DNA of 64,000 nucleotides from Chroococcus sp. FPU101 (GTDB taxonomy: Bacteria; Cyanobacteriota; Cyanobacteriia; Cyanobacteriales; Microcystaceae). Below, in pieces: positions 17,305 to 27,108 of the stretch. Under the pieces are notes generated by a model. The model searched no databases, was not told where the DNA came from, and saw only the letters and a list, made by a program, of their open reading frames with translations. A program made the position numbers and the translations under genes. The stretch's first letter is position 1; each line of letters begins with the position of its first letter. The DNA is taken from NCBI RefSeq assembly GCF_017312365.1, contig NZ_BLJI01000003.1, forward strand, positions 186,001-250,000. Reading direction: 5' to 3'.

Positions 17305-17530
17305 TATTTTGAGAGAATGCAATAATGCGATCATCTAGATATGAAGAGGCAAAAATGAGGGCTTGTTGAATATCTTCATCTTCTAATTCTGGAAATTCTT
17401 GTCGTAATTCTTCTTGACTGGGATAAGTAGCTAATAGCTTAATCACTCGACGAACAGTAAGACGTAGGTTACGAATACAAGGTTGTCCGTTCATGCGAAC
17501 AGGATTGATAGTTATCCGATCTAATTTCAT
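17288..17530 (-). CDS. DUF433 antitoxin
   Basis: 80 aa from ATG 17530 (MKLDRITINPVRMNGQPCIR). The DUF433 pattern is clear: NPVRMNGQPCIRNLRLTVRR, then LLATYPSQEELRQEFPELED, then DIQQAL. DUF433 proteins are winged-helix antitoxins that usually precede a PIN-like DUF5615 toxin. Here the toxin is a deleted remnant overlapping the 3' end. The antitoxin may persist as an orphan regulator. Confidence 0.82.
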   Translation of the reverse strand: MKLDRITINPVRMNGQPCIRNLRLTVRRVIKLLATYPSQEELRQEFPELEDEDIQQALIFASSYLDDRIIAFSQNNETAA

Positions 17531-17806
17531 ACCTAAAGTTTTGTGCAATTTTTATATTGGTGATCCTAGCGTACAATGCTAGACAGAGTGGGTAGCTTGC
17601 TCAGAACTTTTCGGCTAATCTATTGATCTAAAACTAAATCCAATTGTCATTATTGATCAGCTATAAAACTTTTTAAAAAATTGCAGAATTGTTGACGTAC
17701 TGAATTAACCAAAGTTTAAAAAAATCTAAAAAAGCTTAATTCGTACGATTTTATAGAGAATTAACTTGTAATATATGATGCACTTATTTTTCTGTTAAAT
17801 TCCTGC

Positions 17807-19321
17807 ATGGTATTTCAAAAACGATTTTGGTTATCCATCGTCATCATCATTGCTAGTATCCCCAGTGTTGCTCTAGCCTTCAATCAAACAACGGAACCAA
17901 CAGGATTATTAAATCAGCTTTTCCAAGGCGTTTATCAAATTCTTTCGGCAATTTTGGGGTTTAGTATCGCTGGAATGCCCTTAATCGTCTTGTGGTTGAT
18001 TGCAGGCTCATTTTTCTTCACCATACGAATGAAGTTTATTAATTTTCGAGCCTTGAAACACGCCATTGATATCACACGGGGAAAATATGATGATCTCGAT
18101 GAACCGGGGGAGGTAACCCATTTTCAAGCTTTAGCAACCGCCCTTTCTGGAACAGTGGGTTTAGGAAATATTGCAGGTGTAGCCCTTGCAATTAGTGTCG
18201 GTGGGCCGGGTGCCGCTTTTTGGATGACGGTGGCGGGTTTTTTGGCGATGACGATGAAGTTTGTCGAGTGTACCCTAGGTCAAAAATATCGTATCCTTCG
18301 CCCTGATGGGACGATCGCAGGTGGCCCGATGCACTATCTCGAACAAGGTCTAGCCGAAAAAGGATACCCTAAATTAGGAAAGCTATTAGCCATTCTATTT
18401 TGTATTTTCGCCATGATCGGTGGTGGTTGTGGTTCAACCATGTTTCAAACCAATCAATCTTATCTGGCAGTGGCGCAAGTTTTCCCTTGGTTTGTAACTC
18501 ATGCTTGGGTTTACGGACTTATTATGGTGTTATTAGTAGGTCTGGTCATTTTAGGCGGTATTCAAAGCATTGGCGCAGTTGCAGGTACCATCGTTCCTTT
18601 GATGTGTGGGATCTATGTTCTAGCGGCGTTATGGGTCATCAGCGCGAACATTTCTATGCTACCTACAGCAATTAGCCAAATTATTACAGAAGCTTTTCAC
18701 CCGCAAGCAGTGGCAGGTGGCATGATGGGAACTTTAGTACAAGGGTTTCGACGGGCGGCTTATTCTAATACCGCAGGGCAAGGTGTTGCGGCGATCGCTC
18801 ATGCAGCAGCCCAAACGAATGAACCCGTTAGAGAGGGTATTGTTTCCCTGCTCGAACCTTTGATCGATACTATTATTGTTTGTAATTTGACGGCTTTAGT
18901 AATGGTAATTACGGGTGCTTATAATAATCCTCAATTTAGCGGACTGAATGGAACCCAATTAACCCAAGTGGCTTTCGGTAGTGTTATTTCTTGGTTTCCC
19001 TATATCTTAGCGGTTTGTATTTTCTTATTTGCCTACTCAACGGTGATGTCTTGGGGATACTACAGTGAGTTGTGTTGGGAATATCTGTTTGGGAAAAAAG
19101 GTAATTTGTTATTAAAATCAGGTTTTTTAATGATTGTCTTTTTAGGTGCGGTGATTAATCCGAAAATTTTTATTAATCTAAGCGATTTAATGCTAATTTC
19201 TGTCGCTTTTCCGAATTTACTCGGCTGTTATTTCCTCGGTAACGATGTGGCTTTAGATTTAAAAAGTTATATGACGCGACTGCAAAGAGGAGAATTTCAG
19301 CTAGAATTGATCTCTAGATAG
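17807..19321 (+). CDS. Alanine/glycine:cation symporter (AGCS family)
   Basis: 504 aa, Na+-coupled import of small neutral amino acids across the inner membrane. Hydrophobic N-terminus, then about ten membrane segments. AGCS motifs include ATALSGTVGLGNIAGVALAI near residue 110, GGPGAAFWM, and a conserved QGFRRAAYSNTAGQGVAAIA. It is monocistronic and convergent with the deaminase gene, with 2 bp between stops. The exact substrate cannot be read from sequence. Confidence 0.92.
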   Translation: MVFQKRFWLSIVIIIASIPSVALAFNQTTEPTGLLNQLFQGVYQILSAILGFSIAGMPLIVLWLIAGSFFFTIRMKFINFRALKHAIDITRGKYDDLDEPGEVTHFQALATALSGTVGLGNIAGVALAISVGGPGAAFWMTVAGFLAMTMKFVECTLGQKYRILRPDGTIAGGPMHYLEQGLAEKGYPKLGKLLAILFCIFAMIGGGCGSTMFQTNQSYLAVAQVFPWFVTHAWVYGLIMVLLVGLVILGGIQSIGAVAGTIVPLMCGIYVLAALWVISANISMLPTAISQIITEAFHPQAVAGGMMGTLVQGFRRAAYSNTAGQGVAAIAHAAAQTNEPVREGIVSLLEPLIDTIIVCNLTALVMVITGAYNNPQFSGLNGTQLTQVAFGSVISWFPYILAVCIFLFAYSTVMSWGYYSELCWEYLFGKKGNLLLKSGFLMIVFLGAVINPKIFINLSDLMLISVAFPNLLGCYFLGNDVALDLKSYMTRLQRGEFQLELISR

Positions 19322-19323
19322 AA

Positions 19324-19758
19324 CTATTCTCCGATATCTTCATTCCATAATTCGGGCTTTTCTTGAATAAAATCTTGCATCAGTTTTTGACAGTCTTCTA
19401 AATCAAGATCAATTACTTCTACACCCTGAGATTCCATAAATTCTCTGGCACCAGGAAAAGTCTTAGATTCTCCTGCAATCACTTTTTTAATCCCAAACTG
19501 TACCACCGCCCCCGCACACAAATAACAAGGCATCAAAGTAGAGTAAAGTGTTGTCCCTTTATAATTACCAATTCGTCCCGCATTCCTTAGACAATCAATT
19601 TCTGCATGAGTCATCGGATCACCCTCTTGTACTCGTTTATTATGACCCTTACCGATGATTTTGCCATCTCTTACCAAAACAGAACCGATAGGAATCCCCC
19701 CCTCACTTAATCCTTGTTTGGCTTGGGTGATCGCTTCTTGCATAAATTCATCGTTCAT
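19324..19758 (-). CDS. Cytosine/guanine-type nucleoside deaminase
   Basis: 144 aa, Zn-dependent deaminase of the CDA/TadA fold. Zinc and catalytic motifs are THAEIDC (HAE) near residue 52 and MPCYLCAGA (PCxxC) near 78. The short C-terminus ending RE-FMES and DFIQEKPELWNEDIGE resembles fungal-type cytosine deaminase more than TadA, from family knowledge. The probable role is purine or pyrimidine base salvage. The substrate is uncertain. Confidence 0.85.
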   Translation of the reverse strand: MNDEFMQEAITQAKQGLSEGGIPIGSVLVRDGKIIGKGHNKRVQEGDPMTHAEIDCLRNAGRIGNYKGTTLYSTLMPCYLCAGAVVQFGIKKVIAGESKTFPGAREFMESQGVEVIDLDLEDCQKLMQDFIQEKPELWNEDIGE

Positions 19759-19819
19759 CTGATGTTAACCTCTTGAAATTAACCAAATTATCGAAAATTT
19801 TGGGTTGTTCTACCCCGTC

Positions 19820-21107
19820 CTTCTACGACAACGACTTTTAAAAGTCGCAGGCTTTACATTTTCCTAATTTTAAATTACCATAATAATGCAGGTTTGGTAA
19901 GATAAATGTTAAAAGCGTATAAATACCGTATTTACCCAACGAGTGAACAGCAAAACCTGTTAATTAGGTCGATGGGTTGTTGTCGTTGGTTTTACAACTA
20001 CGCTCTTAACTTAACGTCTTCTACTTACAAAGAAACTGGTAAAGGATTAAGTCGCAATGACATCATTAATCTTTTGCCAACCCTCAAAAAAGAGTATGAA
20101 TGGTTAGCAGAAGCTCCATCTCAATCTCTACAACAAGTAGCCTTAGACTTATCTAGTGCTTTTCTTAATTTCTTTGAGAAACGAGCTAAGTATCCTAACT
20201 TTAGGAAAAAGCATAAAGTACAGTCAATTAGATTTCCTCAACAAGTTAAATTAGATGGGGAATATTTAACGCTACCTAAACTTAAAAAAGTTTACTGTAA
20301 GGTTTCTAGATTGCCAAAGGGTCAACTTAAATCTGTTACTGTTTCGATGACACCTACTGGGCAATTCTATGCTTCTTGTTTATATGATGATGGGCTTTTA
20401 AAGCCAGCGATTAATACTAAGGGTAAAGCTGTTGGTATTGATGTCGGGCTAACTTCCTACATTGTTACTTCTAATGGTAGCAAGTATGGCAATCCTAAAT
20501 ACTACAGAAAATATGAAGAGAAATTAGCTAAAAAACAAAAACAACTAACTCGTAAACAAAAAAGTTCTAACAATCGTAATAAAGTGCGAGTAGTTGTAGC
20601 TAAGGTTCATGAAAAAATAGCTCGATGTCGAGAAGATTTTCTACACAAACTAACCCGTAAATTAGTAGACGAAAACCAAGTCATAGTAGTGGAAAATCTA
20701 GCAGTCAGAAACATGGTCAAGAACTCAAAACTAGCTAGGTCAATTAGTGACGCTTCTTGGGGAATGTTTTGTACTATGCTTAAATACAAGGCAGAATGGG
20801 AAGGGAAAATCTATATTGAAGTTGATAGGTTTTTTCCTAGTTCCAAAACCTGTAATATTTGTTTGAATCAAGTTGGTAGCTTGCCACTTGATGTCAGGTT
20901 CTGGGATTGTTCTAACTGTGGAGCTAAAAATATTGATCGTGACATTAACGCGGCTAGAAACATCAGAGATGAAGGTTTACGGATTTTGGCGGGAGGGCAT
21001 CTCGCTACAGCTTCTGGAGGAAGAGTAAGGCCAAGTAAAGGCACTGCTTTTACGAGGCGTTTTTCGATGAAGGAAGAATCCTAGCCGTAAAAGGCGGGAG
21101 TTGTCAA
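19820..21107 (+). mobile_element. IS200/IS605-family element carrying only tnpB
   Basis: The tnpB gene is flanked on the left by a perfect 16-bp palindrome CGACTTTTAAAAGTCG (19832-19847) and on the right by GCC-GTAAAA-GGC (21084-21095) followed by GGGAGTTGTCAA. These are the subterminal hairpins expected of an IS605 group element. There is no TnpA transposase, so it depends on TnpA elsewhere. The 3' end should encode the guide omegaRNA. Exact ends are approximate. Confidence 0.7.
19906..21084 (+). CDS. tnpB: TnpB RNA-guided nuclease (OrfB family)
   Basis: 392 aa. TnpB cuts DNA next to a target-adjacent motif guided by omegaRNA and helps keep IS605 elements in place. Helix-turn-helix N-terminal region with GCCRWFYNYALN. 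The RuvC triad is visible: Asp in GIDVGL (about 178), Glu in VVENLAV (about 263) and Asp in DRDINAA (about 345). The zinc ribbon CNIC...CSNC lies between motifs II and III. All catalytic residues are kept and the frame is intact, so it may be active. Confidence 0.93.
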   Translation: MLKAYKYRIYPTSEQQNLLIRSMGCCRWFYNYALNLTSSTYKETGKGLSRNDIINLLPTLKKEYEWLAEAPSQSLQQVALDLSSAFLNFFEKRAKYPNFRKKHKVQSIRFPQQVKLDGEYLTLPKLKKVYCKVSRLPKGQLKSVTVSMTPTGQFYASCLYDDGLLKPAINTKGKAVGIDVGLTSYIVTSNGSKYGNPKYYRKYEEKLAKKQKQLTRKQKSSNNRNKVRVVVAKVHEKIARCREDFLHKLTRKLVDENQVIVVENLAVRNMVKNSKLARSISDASWGMFCTMLKYKAEWEGKIYIEVDRFFPSSKTCNICLNQVGSLPLDVRFWDCSNCGAKNIDRDINAARNIRDEGLRILAGGHLATASGGRVRPSKGTAFTRRFSMKEES

Positions 21108-21171
21108 ACCAACTTAAAGCAAAAAGTGAGCCATACTACAGCCCACTTCTTTTTTAAAAAGATTTTATCTT

Positions 21172-21456
21172 CTAACCAATAGTTTCGCTTTTAATTTCTA
21201 CTTCAACGGGTTGATCATTCGTTGGATTTTTGCTTTTTGCTTGGAGTTTCTGAGTTAATAAAGCGGAAACTTCAGACACCAGTAAAGTCACGATAATTCC
21301 GTCATCAAGCCAGCCAATAATCGGAATAAAATCTGGAGCGAAATCAATCGGACTAATTAAGTAAAGGATAGATGCACCAATTAATAACCAACGATATTTA
21401 GGATTGCGGATCGTTTCTTTATACCAGTTATAAAAAGATTGAGCAAAGTTGTTCAT
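21172..21456 (-). CDS. DUF1232 (YkvA-like) membrane protein
   Basis: 94 aa from ATG 21456. The DUF1232 signature is NPKYRWLLIGASILYLISPI followed by DFAPDFIPIIGWLDDGIIV, giving a membrane hairpin with the conserved SPIDxxPDFIPxxGxLDD. The C-terminal tail is charged. The function of the family is unknown. Monocistronic, downstream of the TnpB element. Confidence 0.85.
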   Translation of the reverse strand: MNNFAQSFYNWYKETIRNPKYRWLLIGASILYLISPIDFAPDFIPIIGWLDDGIIVTLLVSEVSALLTQKLQAKSKNPTNDQPVEVEIKSETIG

Positions 21457-21609
21457 GAAAGAAAACCCCAAAACATTTCACATACTTTTATCTTCTAAGA
21501 AATTTTCGGGTTAGATAAGTGAGGATTCTACTCGCTCTAAGGCGTGAAAACCCCACTCAGAACACGGATAAGCGTTGTGAGCAGCTTTTAGACTTGTGTC
21601 TATCTAAAG

Positions 21610-22293
21610 TTAAAATGATTGTCCAATATCTATAACTTTAGTCGTACTTCCACGATTGAGAAAAACTTGTTGATTCTGGATTTTCATGACAACCCAACCA
21701 TTAACATTTTCACCGATCGTAGCTCGTTTAGTGGCTCCATTGGTATCGAATAATGCAGAAGAACGATCGCCCAATTCCAAAATCCCAACCAATTTACCTC
21801 CACTCTTATGCAACTGCATAGGAGGAGGTGAGGGAATCGCTGAGGGTGCGACTGTGACGACTGGAGGCGGTGGTGGTGGGATTTTGACAGCAGTGGGGGC
21901 TACTTTTTTAGGTTTATCGGGCGTAAATGAGGGATTTTGTGGATAAACAGGGATATAAATACGTTCGACTGGAGACGCAGGAGGTGTCATCACGGGTGGG
22001 GGTGGGGGTAAGGGAGACGCTACCTTAACTACAGGTGGAATGGGTATCTGTTTAGGGGTTGGTTTGGCGACTGGTGGAGTGACTATTTTAGATTCAGTTG
22101 TTGGTACACTAGCGACAACCTCTTGATTTGCTGAAGAGATGTTTGTGTTGGTTGATGCGATGCTGATGGGTTTGGCTTTTTGGTGAGTAAATATCCACGT
22201 GACGGTTAACCCAAAGTAAAGACTTGCGATAACAAACAATAGTTTATCTAGGGGTACTTGTACAACCTGTCTGGATCTGGAGTAGTAAGTCAT
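21610..22293 (-). CDS. Membrane-anchored proline-rich protein with PilP/GspC-like domain
   Basis: 227 aa. One membrane segment at residues 18-36. Residues 70-165 are a periplasmic linker very rich in proline (PPPPP runs), like TonB or GspC linkers. The C-terminal 60 residues (KLVGILELGDRSSALFDTNG, then ENVNGWVVMKI, QQVFLN) resemble the beta homology region of PilP/GspC pilus and secretion proteins. A periplasmic link between membrane complexes is a fair inference. No neighbouring pilus genes. Confidence 0.6.
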   Translation of the reverse strand: MTYYSRSRQVVQVPLDKLLFVIASLYFGLTVTWIFTHQKAKPISIASTNTNISSANQEVVASVPTTESKIVTPPVAKPTPKQIPIPPVVKVASPLPPPPPVMTPPASPVERIYIPVYPQNPSFTPDKPKKVAPTAVKIPPPPPPVVTVAPSAIPSPPPMQLHKSGGKLVGILELGDRSSALFDTNGATKRATIGENVNGWVVMKIQNQQVFLNRGSTTKVIDIGQSF

Positions 22294-22395
22294 TTTCTTG
22301 ATTAAGCTGCTCTACAAATGTCTCTATACTCTGTTTACCCAAAAAACGGAGTAAATTTAACAATCTGCTTAATGCTCAAAAAAATTTAATAATTT

Positions 22396-23133
22396 CTAAC
22401 TTACGGTAGTTGTGTTATTGCCTAAGTTTACATCCTCAGCATAACTATAAACTTCGATGCCTAAATTTTGGGCTACACTTAAAGCAGCAGGATGTACCAT
22501 CGGCGAGATCACCAGTTTACGAGTTGCTTGACGTTGATGACGCTTCTCGTAAAACATGACTTTCTTCATAAAACTATACATATCGGGTTTACTCATTGAT
22601 GATTTAATTTCAGCAATGATGAGTGTACCGTTTTGGATAATCAAATCTAATTCTATCTGTTCAGGGCGACCAAATACTTCTCCTTGATCATCATATTCTG
22701 TAATACTAACGACTTGGACTTGAAAAGAGTCTTGTAAAATACCTTGTAAAGCACTCCGAAAAGATTGCTCTGTATACAAACCCCATCTAGCACCCAAAGC
22801 ACTGATCGTACTATCATGCTTGTTACCTAAACGTTTAATTTCTTGTAACATTTGATCAAGACGCTTATCGTTTTCCTGCCATTGACGCTGGTTTTCGTCC
22901 CACTTAAGTTGGTTTTCCTGCCATTGACGCTGGTTTTCATCCCATTTGCGTTTCTGTTCTTCTCTATCTTGTCGCAATTCGGCTAAAATCTGATCGAAAC
23001 GGCTTTCGGTTTCTTGTTTGCCAGCAAAATAGTTATCCACCGCTTGTACAATGATTCTTCGCATTTCTGTGTCTTGTAAAAGCGACGGTAATTCTCTTTT
23101 GATGATTTGTTTGATATCATCTTCTGTTGTCAT
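22396..23133 (-). CDS. DUF3782-type coiled-coil PD-(D/E)XK protein
   Basis: 245 aa. Helical N-terminus, then a coiled coil with repeats of (K/R)WDENQRQWQEN at residues 60-95. A C-terminal nuclease-like domain has E(L)DLIIQNG, then IIAEIKSSMSK, the usual D...ExK of PD-(D/E)XK folds, then VISPMVHPAALSVAQNLGIE. This type is common in many copies in cyanobacteria and of unknown role. It begins 32 bp after smc on the same strand and is likely cotranscribed. Confidence 0.72.
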   Translation of the reverse strand: MTTEDDIKQIIKRELPSLLQDTEMRRIIVQAVDNYFAGKQETESRFDQILAELRQDREEQKRKWDENQRQWQENQLKWDENQRQWQENDKRLDQMLQEIKRLGNKHDSTISALGARWGLYTEQSFRSALQGILQDSFQVQVVSITEYDDQGEVFGRPEQIELDLIIQNGTLIIAEIKSSMSKPDMYSFMKKVMFYEKRHQRQATRKLVISPMVHPAALSVAQNLGIEVYSYAEDVNLGNNTTTVS

Positions 23134-23165
23134 ATAAACCGTTGTTTTTAAGCCTATTCTCTATC

Positions 23166-26100
23166 TTATACTTTAATTCCCAAAACTTGAGTATAAGACC
23201 CTCTAGCCTGTGTAACTCCTATGGTACGTTGAGATGCTTCAATCATAGGACGACGTAAACTAACAACAATAAACTGCGCTTGTTGCGCTTGTTTTTGGAT
23301 CATTTTAGAAAGTTTTTCGACATTGGCACCATCTAAAAACATATCCACTTCATCAAAAGCATAAAAAGGAGAAGGACGATATCTTTGTAAAGAAAAGATA
23401 AAACTCAAAGCGGTTAAAGATTTTTCACCACCTGACATAGAACTTAATCTCTGCACGGGTTTTCCTTTAGGATGAGCGACTAAAGTTAATCCCCCATTAA
23501 ATGGATTTTCTGCATCTTCTAATTGTAAATAGCCATCACCATCAGAAAGTGTGGCAAAAATCTTTTTGAAATTTTCATTAACGGCATCAAACGCTTCTTG
23601 GAAGGCTCGCATTCTGAGGGTAGTAAAGTTTTCAATTCTCAAAAGTAACTCGGTTCTCTCTCCTGCCAGTGTCGTTAATTTATCATTTAATTCTTCGATT
23701 CTTTCTTTGGTTTTATCATACTCTTCTAGTGCCAACATATTTACAGGTTCCATTGCTTCTAAGCGTTTTTGTCCTAAACGGATTTCATTTTGTAGTTTAT
23801 CAATCTGACTCGTTAAACTGTCCTGATTTTGTAGAATTTCAGATGAGTTTGATGTTTCAGGTAATTCACTTTGTTGTTGTTGGATTTGCTCTAGTAATAT
23901 TTTTAAATTATCTTGTCTTTCTTGTTGAGTCGTATTGATTTTTTCTTGTTGCCAGATTAATTGTTGTTGTTGATTTTGCAAAGAATGTAAACTATTTTCT
24001 TTTTGCTCTCGTTGTTGTTTAGTTTCTCCTAATTTTTCTGTGGCTCGTTCTAGTAATATTTGTGTTTCAGTGATTTGTTCAGTCAAGATTTTAATTTGAT
24101 TTTGTAACTCAAGTTGTTGTTGAGTATTATTTTCTCTTTGTTCAGTTAAAATATTTAATTTCTGATTAAGTTCCTGATTTTGCTCATGATTTCTTCTTAA
24201 GTTATTAACTAAATCTTTTAAAATCGATTCTTGTTGTCTTAAATATTGGTCTTTTTGATAGAGTTCTTGTTCTGCTTTTTTAATAACCGTTTGTATATTT
24301 TGCCATTCTTGATGAGTTTGAGATTGTTCTAACTCTGATAATTTTTTTTGTTCTTGATGCAAATTTTTTTCTAAATCAGGAATTTCTAACTCTAAAATTT
24401 TTAAACGTTGTTGAGCCGTTTCTAAATTGTGTTTATTTTGTAAAACTTGTTGTTTTAGTTCTACTTTTTCGGTCTCTAAACGCTGTAAATCCTTTTGTAT
24501 CTGTGAAAATTGTAATTGTTTTTCTCGCCCATTTTGACGAAATTCTGTAATTTCCTGAGTTGTTTTTTTAACTTGTAAACTTTTTTCTAATATTAACTCT
24601 TCACTGCGTCCTAAAATTTGTTCAATTTCTGCTAAACGACGTTTTAAAAGTTCGGCTTCTTCTGATTCTTTATTATTCGATATCCCAAAATGAATCGTTG
24701 AGCGTGTGGGTTGGCTTCCTCCTGTCATGGCACCACTCATTTCTAATAATTCGCCTTCTAAAGTAACAATTCGATAATTCCCTAAATATCGTCTTGCATC
24801 ATCAATATTTTCAAAAACAATCGTGCTACCAAAAACATAACCAAAAACATCTTTATAACGAGACTCATAAATAATCAAATTAACCGCTAAATCAATAAAA
24901 CCTCTAGCCGTTTTCAGTGATGAAATATCTTGAAATCGTTGAGAACGTATTTTATTAAGAGGTAAAAATGTAGCGCGTCCTGCTCGTTTTTGTTTGAGTA
25001 AAGCAATACCCGCCGATGCTACACTATCATCATCGACAACAATATTACTTAATCTAGCACCCGCAGCAATTTCTAAAGCTAATTGATATTGGGGTTGAAC
25101 GTCTCCTAATTTTGCGACTAACCCACAAACCCCAGATAAGTCTGATTGTAAAATAATTTGTGTTGTATAAGTTCCTTGTGCTTCCTGTTGTGCTTCCTTA
25201 GTTGCTTCGAGTTTATCGAGTTCTCTTTGTTTGTCTCTTTGTTCTTTTTGCAGACGTTTTTGAGTATCTTGTTGTAGAGTTAGAACTTGTTCTTGTATTG
25301 TTAACTGTTGTGCTTTTTCTTGAAAAATTTGTTCAAAGTTCTCCACATCTTGATGAAGATTTTCTGCTTCAGTTTTTTTCGTTATAATTTCGGTTTCTAA
25401 AAGCTGTAAACGTTGAGTTTGTTCAACAATGAGACTTTGTAAACGTTGGGTTCGTTCTGTCAATTGTGCTTGTTCAGTGCGATAGGGATTAAGCTGTTCT
25501 TGTAAACTATTAATTTGACGCGTTAAATTAGTTTGTTCCTGTACCCATGCTTCTGATGCTACTGCAATAATTTGTGCTTGTTCTCGATTTTGTTCAAGAG
25601 TATTTTTAGCTTGCTGATACTGTTGAGTTAGAAAAGGAAGTTGTTCAGTTTCTACCGTATTTTTTTCTTGATTGAGTTGTGTTAATTGTTGTTGATATTG
25701 TGCTATTTCTTTTTGAATTCGTTCAATATCAGATTTATGAGTCTGAAACAATGCTTCTAATTCTTGTTGTCGTTGTATGAATTGCTGACGTTGTACTTTT
25801 TGGGTAGCGAGTTTTTCAGAAAGTGATAAATGTTCCTCCTCTCCTAATGCTTTGACTTTAATATTAAGTTGTTCGAGTTCTGTTGCAGTTTGCTGTATTT
25901 GTGTAGTTAATGTAGTGAGTTGGGTTTGTAGTTGAACTAATTCATTTTCTCCAGTCGTAATTTGAGTCTGTAGTTGCTCAGATTGTTCTTGCAGGAGATA
26001 CCATTTTAAAATGACTTCGGTGCGTTGTTTCTCTTGAATATCTGCTTTAAGTTTTTTGTATTTTTCTGCTTTCACTCGGTCGGTGTCGAGACGTAAGAGC

Positions 26101-26726
26101 GATCGCATTAATTCTTGTTCTATAATATGACAACGCTCTTCTCGTTCGCGGACTGATTCTAGAGTTTCTTTCGTCTTCTCAATTTTACGGTCAAATTCAG
26201 CAACTCCCGCTAATTCGTCAATAATTTCGCGTCTTTCTTTGGAGTTCATCGTAATAATTCGCGTCACATCCCCCTGCAACACGACATTATATCCTTCGGG
26301 ATAAATCCGAAAATGGTTTAATTGTTCGTGTAATTCGCTAACGGTACAGGACTCACCATTGATATAGTAATTGGATGTATAATTGCCCCCTTTTCCCACC
26401 CGTAAGCGTCGGGTAACCGTCCATTCCCGATGATGTCCATTCCCGTTGTTTTCTGTGTCGTCTGATAAATCAAAGGTTACCGACACACTTGCTTCAGGGG
26501 TATGGCGGTTACTACCATGATTATGATTGACTAAATCAGGTAATCTTTCGGCCCGCATTCCCTTAGAAGACGCTAACCCTAAACAAAACAGTAGCGCGTC
26601 TAGAATATTGGATTTTCCTGAACCATTGGGGCCAGAAACAACCGTAAATCCAGGTAAAAGGGGTATCGGAGTTGTCCCCCCAAAAGATTTAAAGTGGGAT
26701 AATTCCACCCGCTTAATATAGACCAT
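23166..26726 (-). CDS. smc: Chromosome segregation SMC protein
   Basis: 1186 aa, full length for bacterial SMC, which dimerises and organises the nucleoid with ScpAB. Walker A GPNGSGKSN near residue 32, N-terminal coiled coil to about 500, then the hinge domain (SGVCGLVAKLGDVQPQYQLA to about 680). The second coiled coil runs to about 1020. The signature is LSSMSGGEKSLTALSF near 1090, with Walker B FYAFDEVDMFLDGANVE. The coiled-coil DNA is rich in TTG/TTGT repeats on the plus strand; this is a coding effect, not a satellite. Confidence 0.95.
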   Translation of the reverse strand: MVYIKRVELSHFKSFGGTTPIPLLPGFTVVSGPNGSGKSNILDALLFCLGLASSKGMRAERLPDLVNHNHGSNRHTPEASVSVTFDLSDDTENNGNGHHREWTVTRRLRVGKGGNYTSNYYINGESCTVSELHEQLNHFRIYPEGYNVVLQGDVTRIITMNSKERREIIDELAGVAEFDRKIEKTKETLESVREREERCHIIEQELMRSLLRLDTDRVKAEKYKKLKADIQEKQRTEVILKWYLLQEQSEQLQTQITTGENELVQLQTQLTTLTTQIQQTATELEQLNIKVKALGEEEHLSLSEKLATQKVQRQQFIQRQQELEALFQTHKSDIERIQKEIAQYQQQLTQLNQEKNTVETEQLPFLTQQYQQAKNTLEQNREQAQIIAVASEAWVQEQTNLTRQINSLQEQLNPYRTEQAQLTERTQRLQSLIVEQTQRLQLLETEIITKKTEAENLHQDVENFEQIFQEKAQQLTIQEQVLTLQQDTQKRLQKEQRDKQRELDKLEATKEAQQEAQGTYTTQIILQSDLSGVCGLVAKLGDVQPQYQLALEIAAGARLSNIVVDDDSVASAGIALLKQKRAGRATFLPLNKIRSQRFQDISSLKTARGFIDLAVNLIIYESRYKDVFGYVFGSTIVFENIDDARRYLGNYRIVTLEGELLEMSGAMTGGSQPTRSTIHFGISNNKESEEAELLKRRLAEIEQILGRSEELILEKSLQVKKTTQEITEFRQNGREKQLQFSQIQKDLQRLETEKVELKQQVLQNKHNLETAQQRLKILELEIPDLEKNLHQEQKKLSELEQSQTHQEWQNIQTVIKKAEQELYQKDQYLRQQESILKDLVNNLRRNHEQNQELNQKLNILTEQRENNTQQQLELQNQIKILTEQITETQILLERATEKLGETKQQREQKENSLHSLQNQQQQLIWQQEKINTTQQERQDNLKILLEQIQQQQSELPETSNSSEILQNQDSLTSQIDKLQNEIRLGQKRLEAMEPVNMLALEEYDKTKERIEELNDKLTTLAGERTELLLRIENFTTLRMRAFQEAFDAVNENFKKIFATLSDGDGYLQLEDAENPFNGGLTLVAHPKGKPVQRLSSMSGGEKSLTALSFIFSLQRYRPSPFYAFDEVDMFLDGANVEKLSKMIQKQAQQAQFIVVSLRRPMIEASQRTIGVTQARGSYTQVLGIKV

Positions 26727-27108
26727 AAGCGCAAAAATCTAAGAAAATCGGGGTAGTTTTATCAGATTAATTTATCTAGTTTAACAGCTTCGACAGCAAG
26801 AACGGGCTTGATGTTCCGAAGTCCATACATCACAAAATGGCATTTTACAAAACAATTTATGTAATTTCATGCAAAAATAGTATTCTTTCAATGCTAATTG
26901 TCAAAAGAATTTATCATTAAATTTGCTTATATATAAAAATTTGTTGTTAAATAAAAGTAGTTTCACCCACTTGGATGAATCAATCTTGTGAAGTCTACTA
27001 AGTTTAATTACTTTAATCTAGTTAATAAAGGGGAGATTGAATCAGAGTAATACTGTAGAGATTCTTTCATGAGCATCTATTTTTAATCCTAAAATTCCGA
27101 GTGATACC
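26727..27108. other. Intergenic stretch between smc and a peptidoglycan-binding gene
   Basis: About 380 bp between divergent genes. AT-rich, with no ORF having known motifs and no strong hairpin or RNA gene recognised. It must hold the smc promoter and that of the small gene at 27109. Confidence 0.4.

Noticed and set aside
23900-26000. TTG/TTGT-rich low-complexity DNA as a satellite repeat
   Set aside because: It is the minus-strand coding sequence of the Gln/Leu-rich SMC coiled coils.
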